DNA from: Salinirubrum litoreum
GTDB taxonomy: Archaea > Halobacteriota > Halobacteria > Halobacteriales > Haloferacaceae
NCBI RefSeq assembly: GCF_020567425.1
Contig: NZ_JAJCVJ010000001.1
Span: 1,644,231-1,708,230 of the forward strand
DNA: 64,000 bases
Direction of reading: 5' to 3'
Shown here: positions 1 through 8,552 of the stretch, in pieces
Layout: the number at the start of each line of letters is the position of its first letter
Numbering within the stretch: the stretch's first letter is position 1
Notes under the pieces: model-generated
What the model saw: the letters and a program-made list of their open reading frames with translations, nothing else
Database searches by the model: none
What the model was told of the DNA's origin: nothing
Made by a program: the position numbers and the translations under genes

Positions 1-851
1 TGGAGGTCGGCGAGCACTCCCGCCGGGAGCGTCGTCGGGTACACCGAAGTCGTGAGCGTCACCCGGCGCGGCCCGGTCGTCTCGTGGCCTGGCAGCGACA
101 GCGTCAGATCGAGTCCGGCGTCGGTCGCCGACTGCGCGACGATCTGTGCGCCGGTACTCTCGGCCAGTACCGTGGTGAAGGGGAGTTGGGTCGCGCTCGC
201 CGTCACCTCGCGTGTGACCGTCTCGCCGACCGGGATCGTCCGGCCGCCCGGCGTGGCAGTCTCCGTGGCGACGTAGACGAGTTCGTTCGGACTCGCCGCG
301 ATCGTCAACGCGAGGACGCCCGCGAGGGTGAAGCCGACGAGCAGTGGCGGCACCACGTCGCCGACCGTCGTCACCGGTCGAGTCGGGTCGCGAGCGGTCT
401 CCTCGCGGACGAGCAAGTCGAGACTCAGAAGCGCGATGATGCCGCCCAGCAGTTCGAGTCGGAAGCGGTCGACGAACTCGAACAGCGGGCCGACCCCGGG
501 GACGGTGACGGGACTCCCGCCGAGGGTCACGACCCGACCGACGATCCGGTCGTCGGTGACCGGCGGCGCGCCGGCCGTCTGATCCGTCGAGGGGTTCGCG
601 TCGCCCTGCGTCAGGTAGCCCGCGTCCGTCTCGCCGACGACGCGGTGGGTGACGTACGCGCCGTCCGTCGCGCGGTAGGTGACGACGTCGCCGGTCTCCA
701 CCGCCGCGTCGAGAAGGAGGTAGCCGTCGCCAGCGTGGATCGTCGGCTCCATGCTGTCAGAGGTGACGTAAGAGACGTTGAGAGGCGTCGGCGGCGGTGC
801 TACCACGACCGCGATCGTGAGTACCGCCAACAGTGCGACGACCCGCTTCAT
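1..851 (-). CDS. Signal peptidase I, archaeal S26B type (partial, 3' end off window)
   Basis: Membrane-bound peptidase that removes signal peptides of exported proteins on the outer face of the cytoplasmic membrane. The protein starts at the ATG at 851 with a hydrophobic N-terminal segment followed by SDSMEPTIHAGD, which carries the catalytic Ser of the S-M-x-P motif. Farther on, YVTHRVVGE supplies the His that replaces Lys in archaeal enzymes, and TQGDAN supplies the acidic residue. Two further hydrophobic stretches follow, and the frame is open to base 1, so the C-terminus is missing. It lies 7 bp downstream of the secreted-protein gene at 859-1407 on the same strand, so the peptidase and its likely substrate form one operon. 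The long C-terminal extension beyond the catalytic domain is unlike minimal SipW/Sec11 and its role is unknown. Confidence 0.85.
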   Translation of the reverse strand, partial: MKRVVALLAVLTIAVVVAPPPTPLNVSYVTSDSMEPTIHAGDGYLLLDAAVETGDVVTYRATDGAYVTHRVVGETDAGYLTQGDANPSTDQTAGAPPVTDDRIVGRVVTLGGSPVTVPGVGPLFEFVDRFRLELLGGIIALLSLDLLVREETARDPTRPVTTVGDVVPPLLVGFTLAGVLALTIAASPNELVYVATETATPGGRTIPVGETVTREVTASATQLPFTTVLAESTGAQIVAQSATDAGLDLTLSLPGHETTGPRRVTLTTSVYPTTLPAGVLADL

Positions 852-858
852 GTGGTGA

Positions 859-1407
859 TTACGAACTGGTGATCGTCAGCGTCCCGCTGAGGTCGTCGCC
901 GGTCGCCGACCCCGTGGTGTCGACGACGAGGACGACTTCGAACGTGTCACCGCTCGGCATCGTGAACGTCCCGTCGCTGTTCTCGCTGATCGACGCCTCG
1001 CGGTCGCCGGTCTCGTCGAAGACGGCGAACTCGACGTTCGGCGCGGTGTCACTGTCGCTGTTGAGACTCCCGTAGCTGAGTGTGAACGAGTGGGACGACT
1101 CATCGTTGTTGGTGATCGTGAACGCGTTCGTCGTGGGTGAGGTCGCGTTCTCACCGATCTCCAGCGTCGAGTTGACGTTCGTCCCGCTCGCCCCGCCGTT
1201 CGTCACGTCGATGGCGAGCTGGCCGTTGTCGAGCGTCACGAAGTCCGAACTGCCGGCCGACAACTGGACGATACCGGTGTCGTCGGCCACCACGTCGATG
1301 TTCGCGTTCCGCTGGAGCGTGATACTCGTGAACGCAGTCGCACTGACCGCCGAAGTAGCCAACAGCAGACAGACTGCCAGCGCCGCGATCTTCGTTGTTC
1401 GTGTCAT
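859..1407 (-). CDS. Secreted protein with signal peptide, SipW/DUF1102-like substrate
   Basis: A 182-residue protein beginning MTRTTKIAALAVCLLLATSAVSATAF, a clear N-terminal signal peptide. The rest is a Thr/Ser/Asn/Asp-rich, probably all-beta domain without cysteines or an obvious catalytic motif. Small exported proteins of this layout lie next to dedicated signal peptidases in haloarchaea and resemble DUF1102 or TasA-like families; that assignment is from memory of the families, not a search. The gene for a signal peptidase follows 7 bp downstream, which suggests co-expression of substrate and processing enzyme. A role as an extracellular or envelope fibre/structural protein is inference. 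Confidence 0.7.
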   Translation of the reverse strand: MTRTTKIAALAVCLLLATSAVSATAFTSITLQRNANIDVVADDTGIVQLSAGSSDFVTLDNGQLAIDVTNGGASGTNVNSTLEIGENATSPTTNAFTITNNDESSHSFTLSYGSLNSDSDTAPNVEFAVFDETGDREASISENSDGTFTMPSGDTFEVVLVVDTTGSATGDDLSGTLTITSS

Positions 1408-1840
1408 GGATTGTGTATGTGACTCCTATCAACACAGTTACCTCCCATTCATATAACCACCGGTGCCCAGTTTCTGTCTCTGATAATACCGTTTTTACGT
1501 TGCAGAGCCGCCTGTACGAAGTAGTACGACCGAGTTGTCGTCGGAGACAGCGTTACTGTCTTTCGATTATGTGAATGAGTGTGAGAGTCTATTGTTGTCC
1601 ACTCGCCGTTGTTTCTACTGTCTAATTTCCGATACAATCGGAGAAATAAACGCATCGAGTCGAGTTCGAATCGGAGAGGCGTACGGCGAACTCTCTGTGA
1701 GATGAGAGGATCGAGAGCGTGGCGGGTGGGTTGCGTCTCTCGCGTCGTTCCCCGGCCGCTCCGGCGGCGAGCAGTCGACTCCCGCGCTCGTTCCCCGGAT
1801 CGGTGCATCTATCGGTCGCCACGCCCTACCGAGGGTACAG
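1408..1840. other. Intergenic region between divergent genes (about 430 bp)
   Basis: This gap separates the minus-strand secreted-protein gene from the plus-strand CPBP gene. The part nearest 1407-1660 is AT-richer than its surroundings and probably holds the promoter of the export operon. I see no RNA gene and no frame with convincing haloarchaeal codon use; the overlapping Arg/Ser-rich frames look like chance. Confidence 0.5.
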
Positions 1841-2593
1841 ATGTCACTCGAATCGTCGCGGTTCCCGCCGCTCGCAGACCAGGCCGAGAGTCTCGGTCGA
1901 GCGGTCCTCGTGGTCTTTCTCGCGTTCGCGGGTGCGCTGGTCGTCACCGGTCTCGTCGGGCAGGCGTTGATCGAGACCGGCCTCCTCGTCCGGGAGGAAC
2001 TCTCCGGACGTGTCGGTCTCAGCGTCCTCCAGTTCGTCGGCTTCGGCATCGGCGTCGCCGCCTACCTCGGCTTCGCCGACGACTGGCGACTGATCCGTGC
2101 CCACCTGCCGGGGCTCCGTGACCTCGGCGCGATCGGGGCCGGTATCTTCGTCATCCTGCTGTCTGCGGCCGGTGTCGGCCAACTGCTGGCCGCCCTCGGC
2201 GTCGACGTCGCGCAGAATCAGGTCATCGCGGTGGGGCAGTCGAACCCGGAGTACTTTCTCTACATGATCCCGGTCTCGCTGCTGTTCGTCGGTCCCTTCG
2301 AGGAACTCGTCTTCCGGGGCGGTGTGCAGGGTCTGCTCCGGCGGACCTACGGGCCTTGGATCGCGGTCGCACTGGCGACGACGCTGTTCGGCGCGATGCA
2401 CACGGTCGCGCTGATCGGCGGCAGTGGGAGCGTCCTGGCGTACGTCGCGGTCGCGGCGGTGCTGGGACTCGTGTTGGGCGTCGCCTACGAACTGACGGAG
2501 AATCTGGTCGTACCGGCCGTGATCCACGGGGCCTACAACTCGGTACTGTTCGCGGTGCAGTACGCCGTGGCGACCGGCGCGGTGCCGGCCTGA
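1841..2593 (+). CDS. CPBP-family intramembrane metalloprotease
   Basis: Polytopic membrane protein of 250 residues with about eight hydrophobic helices. It contains all hallmarks of the CPBP (CAAX protease and bacteriocin-processing, Rce1-like) family: EELVFRGGVQGLL (EExxxR motif) in the middle, LFGAMHT (FxxxH) and VIHGAYN (HxxxN) near the end. These residues form the metal-binding and catalytic site within the membrane. Physiological substrates of archaeal members are unknown; roles in processing of prenylated or membrane proteins are inferred. The gene stands alone, convergent with nob1. The ATG at 1841 follows a short leader and starts directly before the first soluble segment. Confidence 0.88.
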   Translation: MSLESSRFPPLADQAESLGRAVLVVFLAFAGALVVTGLVGQALIETGLLVREELSGRVGLSVLQFVGFGIGVAAYLGFADDWRLIRAHLPGLRDLGAIGAGIFVILLSAAGVGQLLAALGVDVAQNQVIAVGQSNPEYFLYMIPVSLLFVGPFEELVFRGGVQGLLRRTYGPWIAVALATTLFGAMHTVALIGGSGSVLAYVAVAAVLGLVLGVAYELTENLVVPAVIHGAYNSVLFAVQYAVATGAVPA

Positions 2594-2676
2594 TCGGCGC
2601 GGTTCCGACCCGACCGGCGGCGTGACTCTCGGAGCGCGGCGTCGGCGAAGACGGCGAGTCCGACCGAGTCGTCGAC

Positions 2677-3135
2677 TCAGGCCGGGTTCTTCCGGCTCAG
2701 GTCGCTCCCGCAGATCGGACAGCGGTCGCGGTTCTCGTCGAACTCCCGGCCACACCCGGCACACTGGAAGGTCCAGTTGCGCTGTTCGGTGATCCCCTCC
2801 TGTGCGATCACGTCGACCGTGACGCCGAGTTTGTCGGCGACGTTCTGCATCGCGTAGTCGTCTGTGACGAGGACACCGTCGAGTTCGAAGGCGGCCGCGA
2901 GCAGGCGGATGTCGGTGTCGGACAGTTCCGCGCGGTCGCCGGTCTCGCCGGCCGCACGGCGGACCTTCTCCACGGTCCCCTCGGCGGGGATGTGGATGTG
3001 CATCCCCGACCCCTCCATCGCGTCGAAGCGGAAGGCACTCTCGTCTTCGAGTTCCTCGCGGACGAGCGGGATCGAAGCCGTGTCTCTGTCGGTGTGATAC
3101 TCGTTGATGAACGCGGACGAATCGAGAACGTGCAT
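2677..3135 (-). CDS. nob1: rRNA maturation endonuclease Nob1 (PIN domain plus zinc ribbon)
   Basis: Endonuclease that trims the 3' end of 16S rRNA during late small-subunit maturation. The N-terminal PIN domain starts MHVLDSSAFI (first catalytic Asp) and includes SDTDIRLLAAA and LVTDDYAMQNVA with the other acidic residues. The C-terminal zinc ribbon is FQCAGCGREF...DRCPICGSDL, a CxxC...CxxC pair. Length (152 residues) and domain order match archaeal Nob1. It starts immediately after the stop of the PRC-barrel gene (3136), so the two are co-transcribed, and the neighbouring infB on the opposite strand also belongs to translation, a common archaeal grouping. Confidence 0.93.
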   Translation of the reverse strand: MHVLDSSAFINEYHTDRDTASIPLVREELEDESAFRFDAMEGSGMHIHIPAEGTVEKVRRAAGETGDRAELSDTDIRLLAAAFELDGVLVTDDYAMQNVADKLGVTVDVIAQEGITEQRNWTFQCAGCGREFDENRDRCPICGSDLSRKNPA

Positions 3136-3381
3136 CTACCGCTGGACGACGATGTAGTCTTTCACTGCCTGCACCCGGGAGACGGGGACACGGAGTCGAC
3201 CGGCCGAATCTTGCTCGAAGGAGAGGTCACGGGTCGAGATCTCCTCGTGTGGATCGACGAGGAGGTCCGAGAGCGACCCCGACTTCAGGTCCATCGTGAT
3301 GTTGTACAACATTCCCAGTTCGGCGCCGTCGGTACCCATGACGGCCTTCCCCGAGAGGTTCTCGGCGAGTACGTCTGCCAT
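3136..3381 (-). CDS. PRC-barrel domain protein
   Basis: An 81-residue single-domain protein, beginning MADVLAENLSGKAVMGTDGAELG and ending VKDYIVVQR. The pattern of short beta strands with G-x-D/S-x-G-x-x-G turns fits the PRC-barrel fold, which in bacteria occurs in RimM and photosynthetic reaction centre H subunit. Standalone archaeal PRC-barrel proteins have no settled function, but a role in ribosome maturation is suggested by its tight linkage to nob1 (stop codon adjacent to the nob1 ATG). I chose the ATG at 3381 because the in-frame upstream stretch is not conserved-looking and lies across the infB promoter side. Confidence 0.85.
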   Translation of the reverse strand: MADVLAENLSGKAVMGTDGAELGMLYNITMDLKSGSLSDLLVDPHEEISTRDLSFEQDSAGRLRVPVSRVQAVKDYIVVQR

Positions 3382-3548
3382 AACGGCTTCTATCGGACGC
3401 GATACCATAAAAACCACGGGCCGCGTCCGACGCTCGGCGGACGACTCGCGGCGGCCGAGTCCGCGTCACGCTGTCGGCCCCGAGTTGAAACACTTAACTT
3501 GAGCGCCGCACTTCCGTCGAACAAGAGACCTTCTCCGGGGTGATCTCC

Positions 3549-5351
3549 ATGTCTGATTCCGACACACAGAACGCGACCGACGCGCTCCGAACCCCCATCG
3601 TCGCCGTGTTAGGCCACGTCGACCACGGGAAGACGAGCCTACTCGACAAGATTCGTGGGTCCGCCGTCTCCGAGGGGGAGGCCGGCGCGATCACACAGCA
3701 CATCGGGGCGACCGCCGTCCCGTTAGAGACCGTCTCCACGATGGCCGGGAGCCTCGTCGATCCCGACGACTTCGACCTGCCGGGCCTGCTCTTCATCGAC
3801 ACGCCTGGTCACCACTCCTTCACGACGCTCCGCTCGCGTGGCGGGGCCTTGGCGGACATCGCCATCCTCGTCGTGGACGTGAACGACGGCTTCCAGCCAC
3901 AGACCGAGGAGGCCATCGACATCCTCAAGCGGACCGGGACGCCGTTCGTCGTCGCCGCGAACAAGATCGACACGACGCCCGGGTGGAACCCGCAGGACGG
4001 CGCGCCGATCCAGCAGACCTACGAGGCACAGAGCCAGCGCGCCCGGTCGATGTTAGACGAGCGCCTCTACGAGATCATCGGCCAACTGTCCGACTCGGGC
4101 TTCTCTGCGGACCTCTACTGGCGCGTCCAGAACTTCCAGAAGAACGTCGGCGTCGTCCCCCTCTCGGCGCTGACGAGCGAGGGCATCCCGGACCTGCTGG
4201 CCGTGCTGATGGGCCTGTCCCAGCGGTACATGAAAGACGAGATGGCCATCGACGTGTCGGGGCCGGGCGCGGGGACGGTCCTCGAAGTCAAAGACGAGAA
4301 GGGGTTCGGCGCGACACTGGACGTGGTGCTGTACGACGGCGTCATCCGCGCGGGCGATCAGATCGTCGTCGGCGGGACGAACGAACCGATCGTCACCGAG
4401 GTCCGGGCGCTGCTCCAGCCGCGACCGAACGCCGAGATCCGAACCGAAAAACGGTTCGACAAGGTGGAGCAGGTCGGCGCGGCCGCCGGGGTGAAGATCG
4501 CCGCCCCCGACCTGGACGACGCGATGGCCGGCGCGCCGGTGCGCGTGGTCCGGGACCGCCCCCTCGACGACGTGGTCGAGGAGGTCCGGAAGGAACTCGC
4601 GCAGATCTCCGTGGAGACCGAGGAAGACGGCGTCGTCGTCAAGGCCGACACCCTCGGGAGTCTGGAGGCGATGGCGAACGCCCTGAAAGAGGCGGAGATC
4701 CCGATCCTGCGGGCGGAGGTCGGCGACATCGCGCCGCGAGACGTGGCGGTCGCCAGTACGGCCGGCGAGGACGTCCACCAGGTGATCCTCGGCTTCAACG
4801 TCGAGGTCCTGCCGGACGCCCGCCGGGAACTGGAGGAGTCGGACGTGAAACTGTTCTCGAACGACGTGATCTACCAACTCGTCCAGGACTACGACGAGTA
4901 CGTCGAGGAGATCCAGCGCGCCCAGCAGGAGACGGTGCTGGACAAGATCGTCCGACCCGCCCGCTTCCAGATTCTGGCGGACCACACCTTCCGGCAGTCG
5001 AACCCGGCGGTCGTCGGCGTCGAGATCATGTCCGGGACGGTGAAGAACAACCAGCGCGTGGTCAAGTGGGAGGGCGACTCCCCGACGCGGGTCGGCGAAC
5101 TCTCCGGCATCCAAGAGCAGGGCGAGGACGTCTCGGAGGCCCGCGCCGGCAAGCGCGTCTCTATCGCTATCGACGGGCCCACGGTGGGCCGACAGATCGA
5201 GGAGGGCGACGAACTGTGGATCGAACTCCCCGAGAAGCACGCGAAGATTCTGGAACAGGAGTTGTCGACGGAGATTCCGGCCGACGAGTTGGAGGCGTTG
5301 CAGGCGTATCTGGACAAACACCGGCGGCGTGACCCCTTCTGGGGGAAGTAG
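3549..5351 (+). CDS. infB: Translation initiation factor aIF5B (IF-2 homologue)
   Basis: GTPase that promotes subunit joining at the end of translation initiation. The G domain shows GHVDHGKTSL (P-loop), DTPGHHSFTTLRSRG (G3 and switch II) and NKID (G4), and it is followed by the beta-barrel domain II, the alpha/beta domain III and the C-terminal initiator-tRNA-binding domain IV. The product is about 600 residues, the usual size of archaeal aIF5B without the eukaryotic N-terminal extension. I take the ATG at 3549 (MSDSDTQNATD); an in-frame GTG at 3540 is possible. A short AT-rich tract downstream of the stop begins an AT-richer island. Confidence 0.96.
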   Translation: MSDSDTQNATDALRTPIVAVLGHVDHGKTSLLDKIRGSAVSEGEAGAITQHIGATAVPLETVSTMAGSLVDPDDFDLPGLLFIDTPGHHSFTTLRSRGGALADIAILVVDVNDGFQPQTEEAIDILKRTGTPFVVAANKIDTTPGWNPQDGAPIQQTYEAQSQRARSMLDERLYEIIGQLSDSGFSADLYWRVQNFQKNVGVVPLSALTSEGIPDLLAVLMGLSQRYMKDEMAIDVSGPGAGTVLEVKDEKGFGATLDVVLYDGVIRAGDQIVVGGTNEPIVTEVRALLQPRPNAEIRTEKRFDKVEQVGAAAGVKIAAPDLDDAMAGAPVRVVRDRPLDDVVEEVRKELAQISVETEEDGVVVKADTLGSLEAMANALKEAEIPILRAEVGDIAPRDVAVASTAGEDVHQVILGFNVEVLPDARRELEESDVKLFSNDVIYQLVQDYDEYVEEIQRAQQETVLDKIVRPARFQILADHTFRQSNPAVVGVEIMSGTVKNNQRVVKWEGDSPTRVGELSGIQEQGEDVSEARAGKRVSIAIDGPTVGRQIEEGDELWIELPEKHAKILEQELSTEIPADELEALQAYLDKHRRRDPFWGK

Positions 5352-5442
5352 AAGCTCAATTATACCAGATTTCTATAAACGCATTTTGAGTGGCTACTGG
5401 TGTTCCACGATCCCAGATCAACATCAAGGTCGACTCAGAAAC

Positions 5443-6486
5443 CTAACTGGTTAATTTGGAGTCGTCGTTTTCTTCTCGTGGGTCAGAGTGACGGATTGCT
5501 GACTCATCGTCCTCGAATACTTTGAGGCCGTGTCCGCTCGGTGTGAAGAATTTGACTGGGATTGTGTCTACTACTTCAGCACCGTCCAGACGAGTCAGTA
5601 ACATCTCGATGGTGACTGTATATCCTCGGACTGTGTCGATGGCGATTGGACTGTGTTTGTAGTCGTGCCGTACATCGTGGATGTTGAATTGTTTCTTGTC
5701 CGCTTCTTCATCGTATGAAACGAGTTCCACAGAGACAGCTGTATTAGGTGAATTGTTGAGTACGAGGAGATAGTGAGTTCCCTTCCTGAACTTCTCTAGG
5801 CGGTCTTTCGAGAGTTTGCTCTGCAGTTGTTTGTGTATCTCGTATGGGAGCGGTTTCGAGCGGAGATTGTAGAGTGTACGTCGTACTCGTTCGATGGTGT
5901 CTTTTATTCTCGTCGCGCTCGTGTTGAGAAGTCGCTGTGGAAGCGATTGACGCTCTATCTCTAGTAGTTCTTTCAGTCGGTCAGCTTCTTCTTCGATATA
6001 CAACGCACGCATCGTGTAGTAGTTAGAGAACGGTGCTGAAGCGATGAAGTCTTGACAGTCTCGCCAATCAGAGATGATCTCACTCATAGCGTCTTCCATC
6101 TCTTCCGTGGCGTACTGGTGGTTTCTGTACCTCTCTAACTCTTCAACACGTTCTTCCATCTTCTCAACGGTCCTCTTTCGGTCATCAGAATCAGGGTGAT
6201 TACCTGTGTACTCCCAAGCGTTCTGAACGCCGTTTGCAGTCCACCCCACTTTGTTCAGCCAATCTTTCTTATCCTGTGAGGGAAACAACTCTTCTTGTAG
6301 TGCAACTCTCGACACGAGGAATATGAAAACAACGATGCCTACGATTCGCATCAGACCGAGTACTGAGTTGTCGAAGATCTGTTCAGCAAATCCTGCTAAG
6401 AGTGGTGGGTAAAACTCGGCGGCAGTTGGGATACCGATGAGAAGAACCGTTGCGAGGGCAGAGAGCTTTGTCCACTTGTCCGCCAT
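5443..6486 (-). CDS. Membrane-anchored coiled-coil protein of unknown function (island gene 2)
   Basis: A 347-residue protein I do not recognise. The N-terminus contains two predicted membrane helices (about residues 10-28 and 42-60) with the string LLIGIPTAAEFYPPLL. A long charged region follows (about 80-235) rich in Glu, Arg, Lys and Leu with heptad-like spacing, including paired R/E helices, and then a probable beta-rich C-terminal domain (about 235-330). It starts 2 bp after the stop of the upstream gene, so both are one operon. Codon use is much more A/T-rich than in infB or pdaD, pointing to acquisition by transfer. The N-terminal hairpin resembles that of the upstream gene's product. 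Confidence 0.75.
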   Translation of the reverse strand: MADKWTKLSALATVLLIGIPTAAEFYPPLLAGFAEQIFDNSVLGLMRIVGIVVFIFLVSRVALQEELFPSQDKKDWLNKVGWTANGVQNAWEYTGNHPDSDDRKRTVEKMEERVEELERYRNHQYATEEMEDAMSEIISDWRDCQDFIASAPFSNYYTMRALYIEEEADRLKELLEIERQSLPQRLLNTSATRIKDTIERVRRTLYNLRSKPLPYEIHKQLQSKLSKDRLEKFRKGTHYLLVLNNSPNTAVSVELVSYDEEADKKQFNIHDVRHDYKHSPIAIDTVRGYTVTIEMLLTRLDGAEVVDTIPVKFFTPSGHGLKVFEDDESAIRHSDPREENDDSKLTS

Positions 6487-6488
6487 CG

Positions 6489-7190
6489 TTAGTGGAAGCA
6501 GTTTGTACTGACTTGTTCGTCGTCTACAACCTCAGCGTACTCTTCCCAAATTCGGCGTGGCGTTACATCTTCATCTTCACCGATTCGGTTGAGAAGAGTT
6601 TGGAGCGAGTACTCCTTTTCGTTACTCTCGACTATCCGCCCGATATGGCGTTCAAACAAATTCTCCGCTTCATCGTGTTGTCCTGAGTTACGAGTTGCTA
6701 CATGTCCACATCCGCTACTGGGACACTTCCAAATATACCGAGTTGTGTTTGAACTACCATATCTCGGATTCCCTTGCTGCCTCCCTCTGGACGGTGTATA
6801 TTTCTCGTCTTTCATGGGAGTCTGGCAATTTGGACAAATTTGCTTATATTCTACATCGGTATCTACGAGATCTCCACGAGAGAGTTTAGCTTTCGCTTTC
6901 CAAGCGATATCGTCTTTCTCGATACATCCTTCGATGACATCCACTCGTTCAGCGTCTGTGGTTTCAAATTCTCCTCGGAGATACCAGCCGATGAGAAAAC
7001 CGAATAAAAGAATTCCGAATTGAGGCATCCAGGTGAATATGAAGTCAAGCGGTAGCCATCCTAATACACTCTCGAAGAATGACGGATAGAGTGTAGTCGC
7101 CGCAGTCGGAATTCCGATAAGGAATACAGTCACAAGAAGAGATAGTAGAGAGATTGCTGTGCTTCGGTTCATCATCTGATAGATATCCAC
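6489..7190 (-). CDS. Membrane protein with zinc ribbon, unknown function (island gene 1)
   Basis: A 233-residue protein with two N-terminal membrane helices (about residues 10-32 and 48-66) that include VFLIGIPTAATTLYPSFF, closely matching the start of the next gene's product. The soluble part carries a zinc-ribbon-like motif: ICPNCQTPM, then about 30 residues later WKCPSSGCGHV. The remainder is acidic and helical. It is the first gene of a two-gene operon in an AT-rich island with codon use unlike the flanking core genes. Function is unknown; a membrane-tethered sensor or effector pair is only an inference from architecture. Confidence 0.75.
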   Translation of the reverse strand: MDIYQMMNRSTAISLLSLLVTVFLIGIPTAATTLYPSFFESVLGWLPLDFIFTWMPQFGILLFGFLIGWYLRGEFETTDAERVDVIEGCIEKDDIAWKAKAKLSRGDLVDTDVEYKQICPNCQTPMKDEKYTPSRGRQQGNPRYGSSNTTRYIWKCPSSGCGHVATRNSGQHDEAENLFERHIGRIVESNEKEYSLQTLLNRIGEDEDVTPRRIWEEYAEVVDDEQVSTNCFH

Positions 7191-7821
7191 CGAGTATTAT
7201 GTAACTACTGGACGCACTGACCGCCACGCCTCTAACCCTACCGTGCGTACATCCTATTGATCAGTCTCCAATATTATATTAAGAAGTCAGAATTCATGTT
7301 CAAACAGCCACGCAACAACGGACCCGATGAGTTCGCTGATGTAATCGTAGAAGTCGGAATGTAGGACGACCAGACCGACTACGACTTTGTGGATGTGAAA
7401 CAAAAAACGGCGGAGATAGTTACGGCAATGTTCAGAACAAAAAACCAACTGGAGTAAGAGAAGCCCGTAGTTGTTGACTAATCGCAGGCTCATCTCAATC
7501 GTCTACCCCGGAAAGAGTAGAGTGGAGATTTCGCTTTTCGAGTTGTTGGTACTAGCCGACAAGTGCGCCTCGGCGAATTTGCTCGTGTTCGTCGGAAGCA
7601 AACTCGGCGACTTCCTCGAAGGAAGCGTCGTGGCTTTCGACTTCTACGACGAGAGTCGGAAAAGTGTGATTTCAATATTATTTGCAGATGCTACGAGATG
7701 CCGGCAACGAACCAACCATCACATTCTATAAACCAACAAAGTGGTTCCTCGTCACACACTTCGACTCCGGAGTAACGTTTTAGTTCGATGCATCCGTACA
7801 AACGAATGAGGTGTTACGAGG
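7191..7821. other. AT-rich intergenic stretch with gene debris
   Basis: This 630-bp stretch continues the AT-rich island. It contains an interrupted small frame on the plus strand (7296-7457, listed separately) and, on the minus strand between about 7665 and 7552, a roughly 35-codon protein-like piece containing LVVEVESHDASFEEVAEF and ending in a stop, with no start codon. A minus-strand frame at 7493-7287 is also open but hydrophobic, and cannot be judged. I read the whole as decayed remains of one or more transferred genes. Confidence 0.45.
7296..7457 (+). pseudogene. Small acidic ORF interrupted by an in-frame TAG
   Basis: From an ATG at 7296 the frame reads MFKQPRNNGPDEFADVIVEV and so on for 22 codons, meets TAG at 7362-7364, and continues open with DDQTDYDFVDVKQKTAEIV up to a TAA at 7455-7457. 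The whole 54-codon frame has acidic, haloarchaeal-looking composition on both sides of the TAG. An AT-rich box (AATATTATATT, about 7270-7280) sits roughly 20 bp upstream, at the distance expected for a leaderless archaeal transcript. It is either a pseudogene with one nonsense change or a real 22-residue peptide. Confidence 0.35.
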
Positions 7822-8034
7822 ATGAGTGTCAAAACCACCCCGAGCGACAGCGTTCTCGAACTGCCGGACGTATCGCGGTACGATCTGTTCCTCTGTCTCC
7901 TGCCCCTGCCACTGCTCTCGGGAGCGACCGCCAGCCTTCTCGCCGCGATTCCCTCGACAGTCGGCATCGCACTCGGGTCGCTCCCCTCGTTGCTCCTGCT
8001 ACTGTACGGCCTGTTCGTCGATGCACCTGCCTGA
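7822..8034 (+). CDS. Small two-helix membrane protein, haloarchaeal hypothetical
   Basis: A 70-residue protein, MSVKTTPSDSVLELPDVSRY followed by two hydrophobic helices (about residues 22-40 and 46-66) separated by a short Pro/Ser turn. It has no catalytic motif. GC-rich codon use returns here after the AT-rich island, so it belongs to the core chromosome. Tiny two-helix proteins of this form are common in haloarchaeal genomes and their roles are not known to me. It is convergent with the gene at 8060-8440. Confidence 0.7.
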   Translation: MSVKTTPSDSVLELPDVSRYDLFLCLLPLPLLSGATASLLAAIPSTVGIALGSLPSLLLLLYGLFVDAPA

Positions 8035-8059
8035 CGAGACGAGAAGGAGAACCGACCGC

Positions 8060-8440
8060 CTATCGACCGGTCGGCGTGATCTTGCCATCCATCGCGGTCA
8101 TGACCTGCAGTGCCGCACTCGCGGCGAGACCGCGAGCGACCTCGTCGCGGTCGGACTGGTCGAGACCGGTCTCCAGGTCGTCGGCGTCCGGCGTGAAGCC
8201 GGCACTGACCGGGTTGCCGACCGGTGGCTGGACGGCGACGGTGGCCTGCGGGCCGTTGACGCCGGTCGAGAGTTCCGACCCGACGGTGTAGCCTTCCGGG
8301 AGATACGTGCGCGTCTGTGAGACGATTCCCGCGACGGCGGTGCGGAGCGACTCCTTCTGTGCAGCGGAGAGTTCGGCCGCCTCGGGCCGGCCCGCGTCCA
8401 CGACGCCGGGGGCACCCGCGTAGGGGTTGTTTCCGTTCAT
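8060..8440 (-). CDS. Conserved haloarchaeal hypothetical protein (DUF5811-like)
   Basis: A 126-residue soluble acidic protein starting MNGNNPYAGAPGVVDAG, with an N-terminal Gly/Pro segment, a helix (about 25-45), a central beta-like section and a C-terminal helix with DQSDRDEVARGLAASAALQVM. I recall haloarchaeal families of this size and start annotated as DUF5811; I cannot confirm by search. It precedes pdaD on the same strand with about 110 bp between, so co-transcription is not evident. No function can be offered. Confidence 0.7.
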   Translation of the reverse strand: MNGNNPYAGAPGVVDAGRPEAAELSAAQKESLRTAVAGIVSQTRTYLPEGYTVGSELSTGVNGPQATVAVQPPVGNPVSAGFTPDADDLETGLDQSDRDEVARGLAASAALQVMTAMDGKITPTGR

Positions 8441-8552
8441 GACGGGAGTTCGAGTGTGATAGGGTGTCCCGTACTAAAAAGCCGTCGGCACGGGCAACCG
8501 TCCACGCCGGGACACTGTCGCGGCGAGGGCGTCCCACCGCCGGCGCGAGGGC

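Noticed and set aside
1655..1680. GAGTTCGAATC resembling a tRNA T-loop
   Set aside because: No acceptor, D or anticodon stem can be built around it.
7287..7493. Minus-strand hydrophobic frame (RLVNNYGLLLLQLVF...)
   Set aside because: The opposite strand gives a better acidic, leaderless frame (interrupted by TAG), so this is probably its shadow. I keep some doubt.
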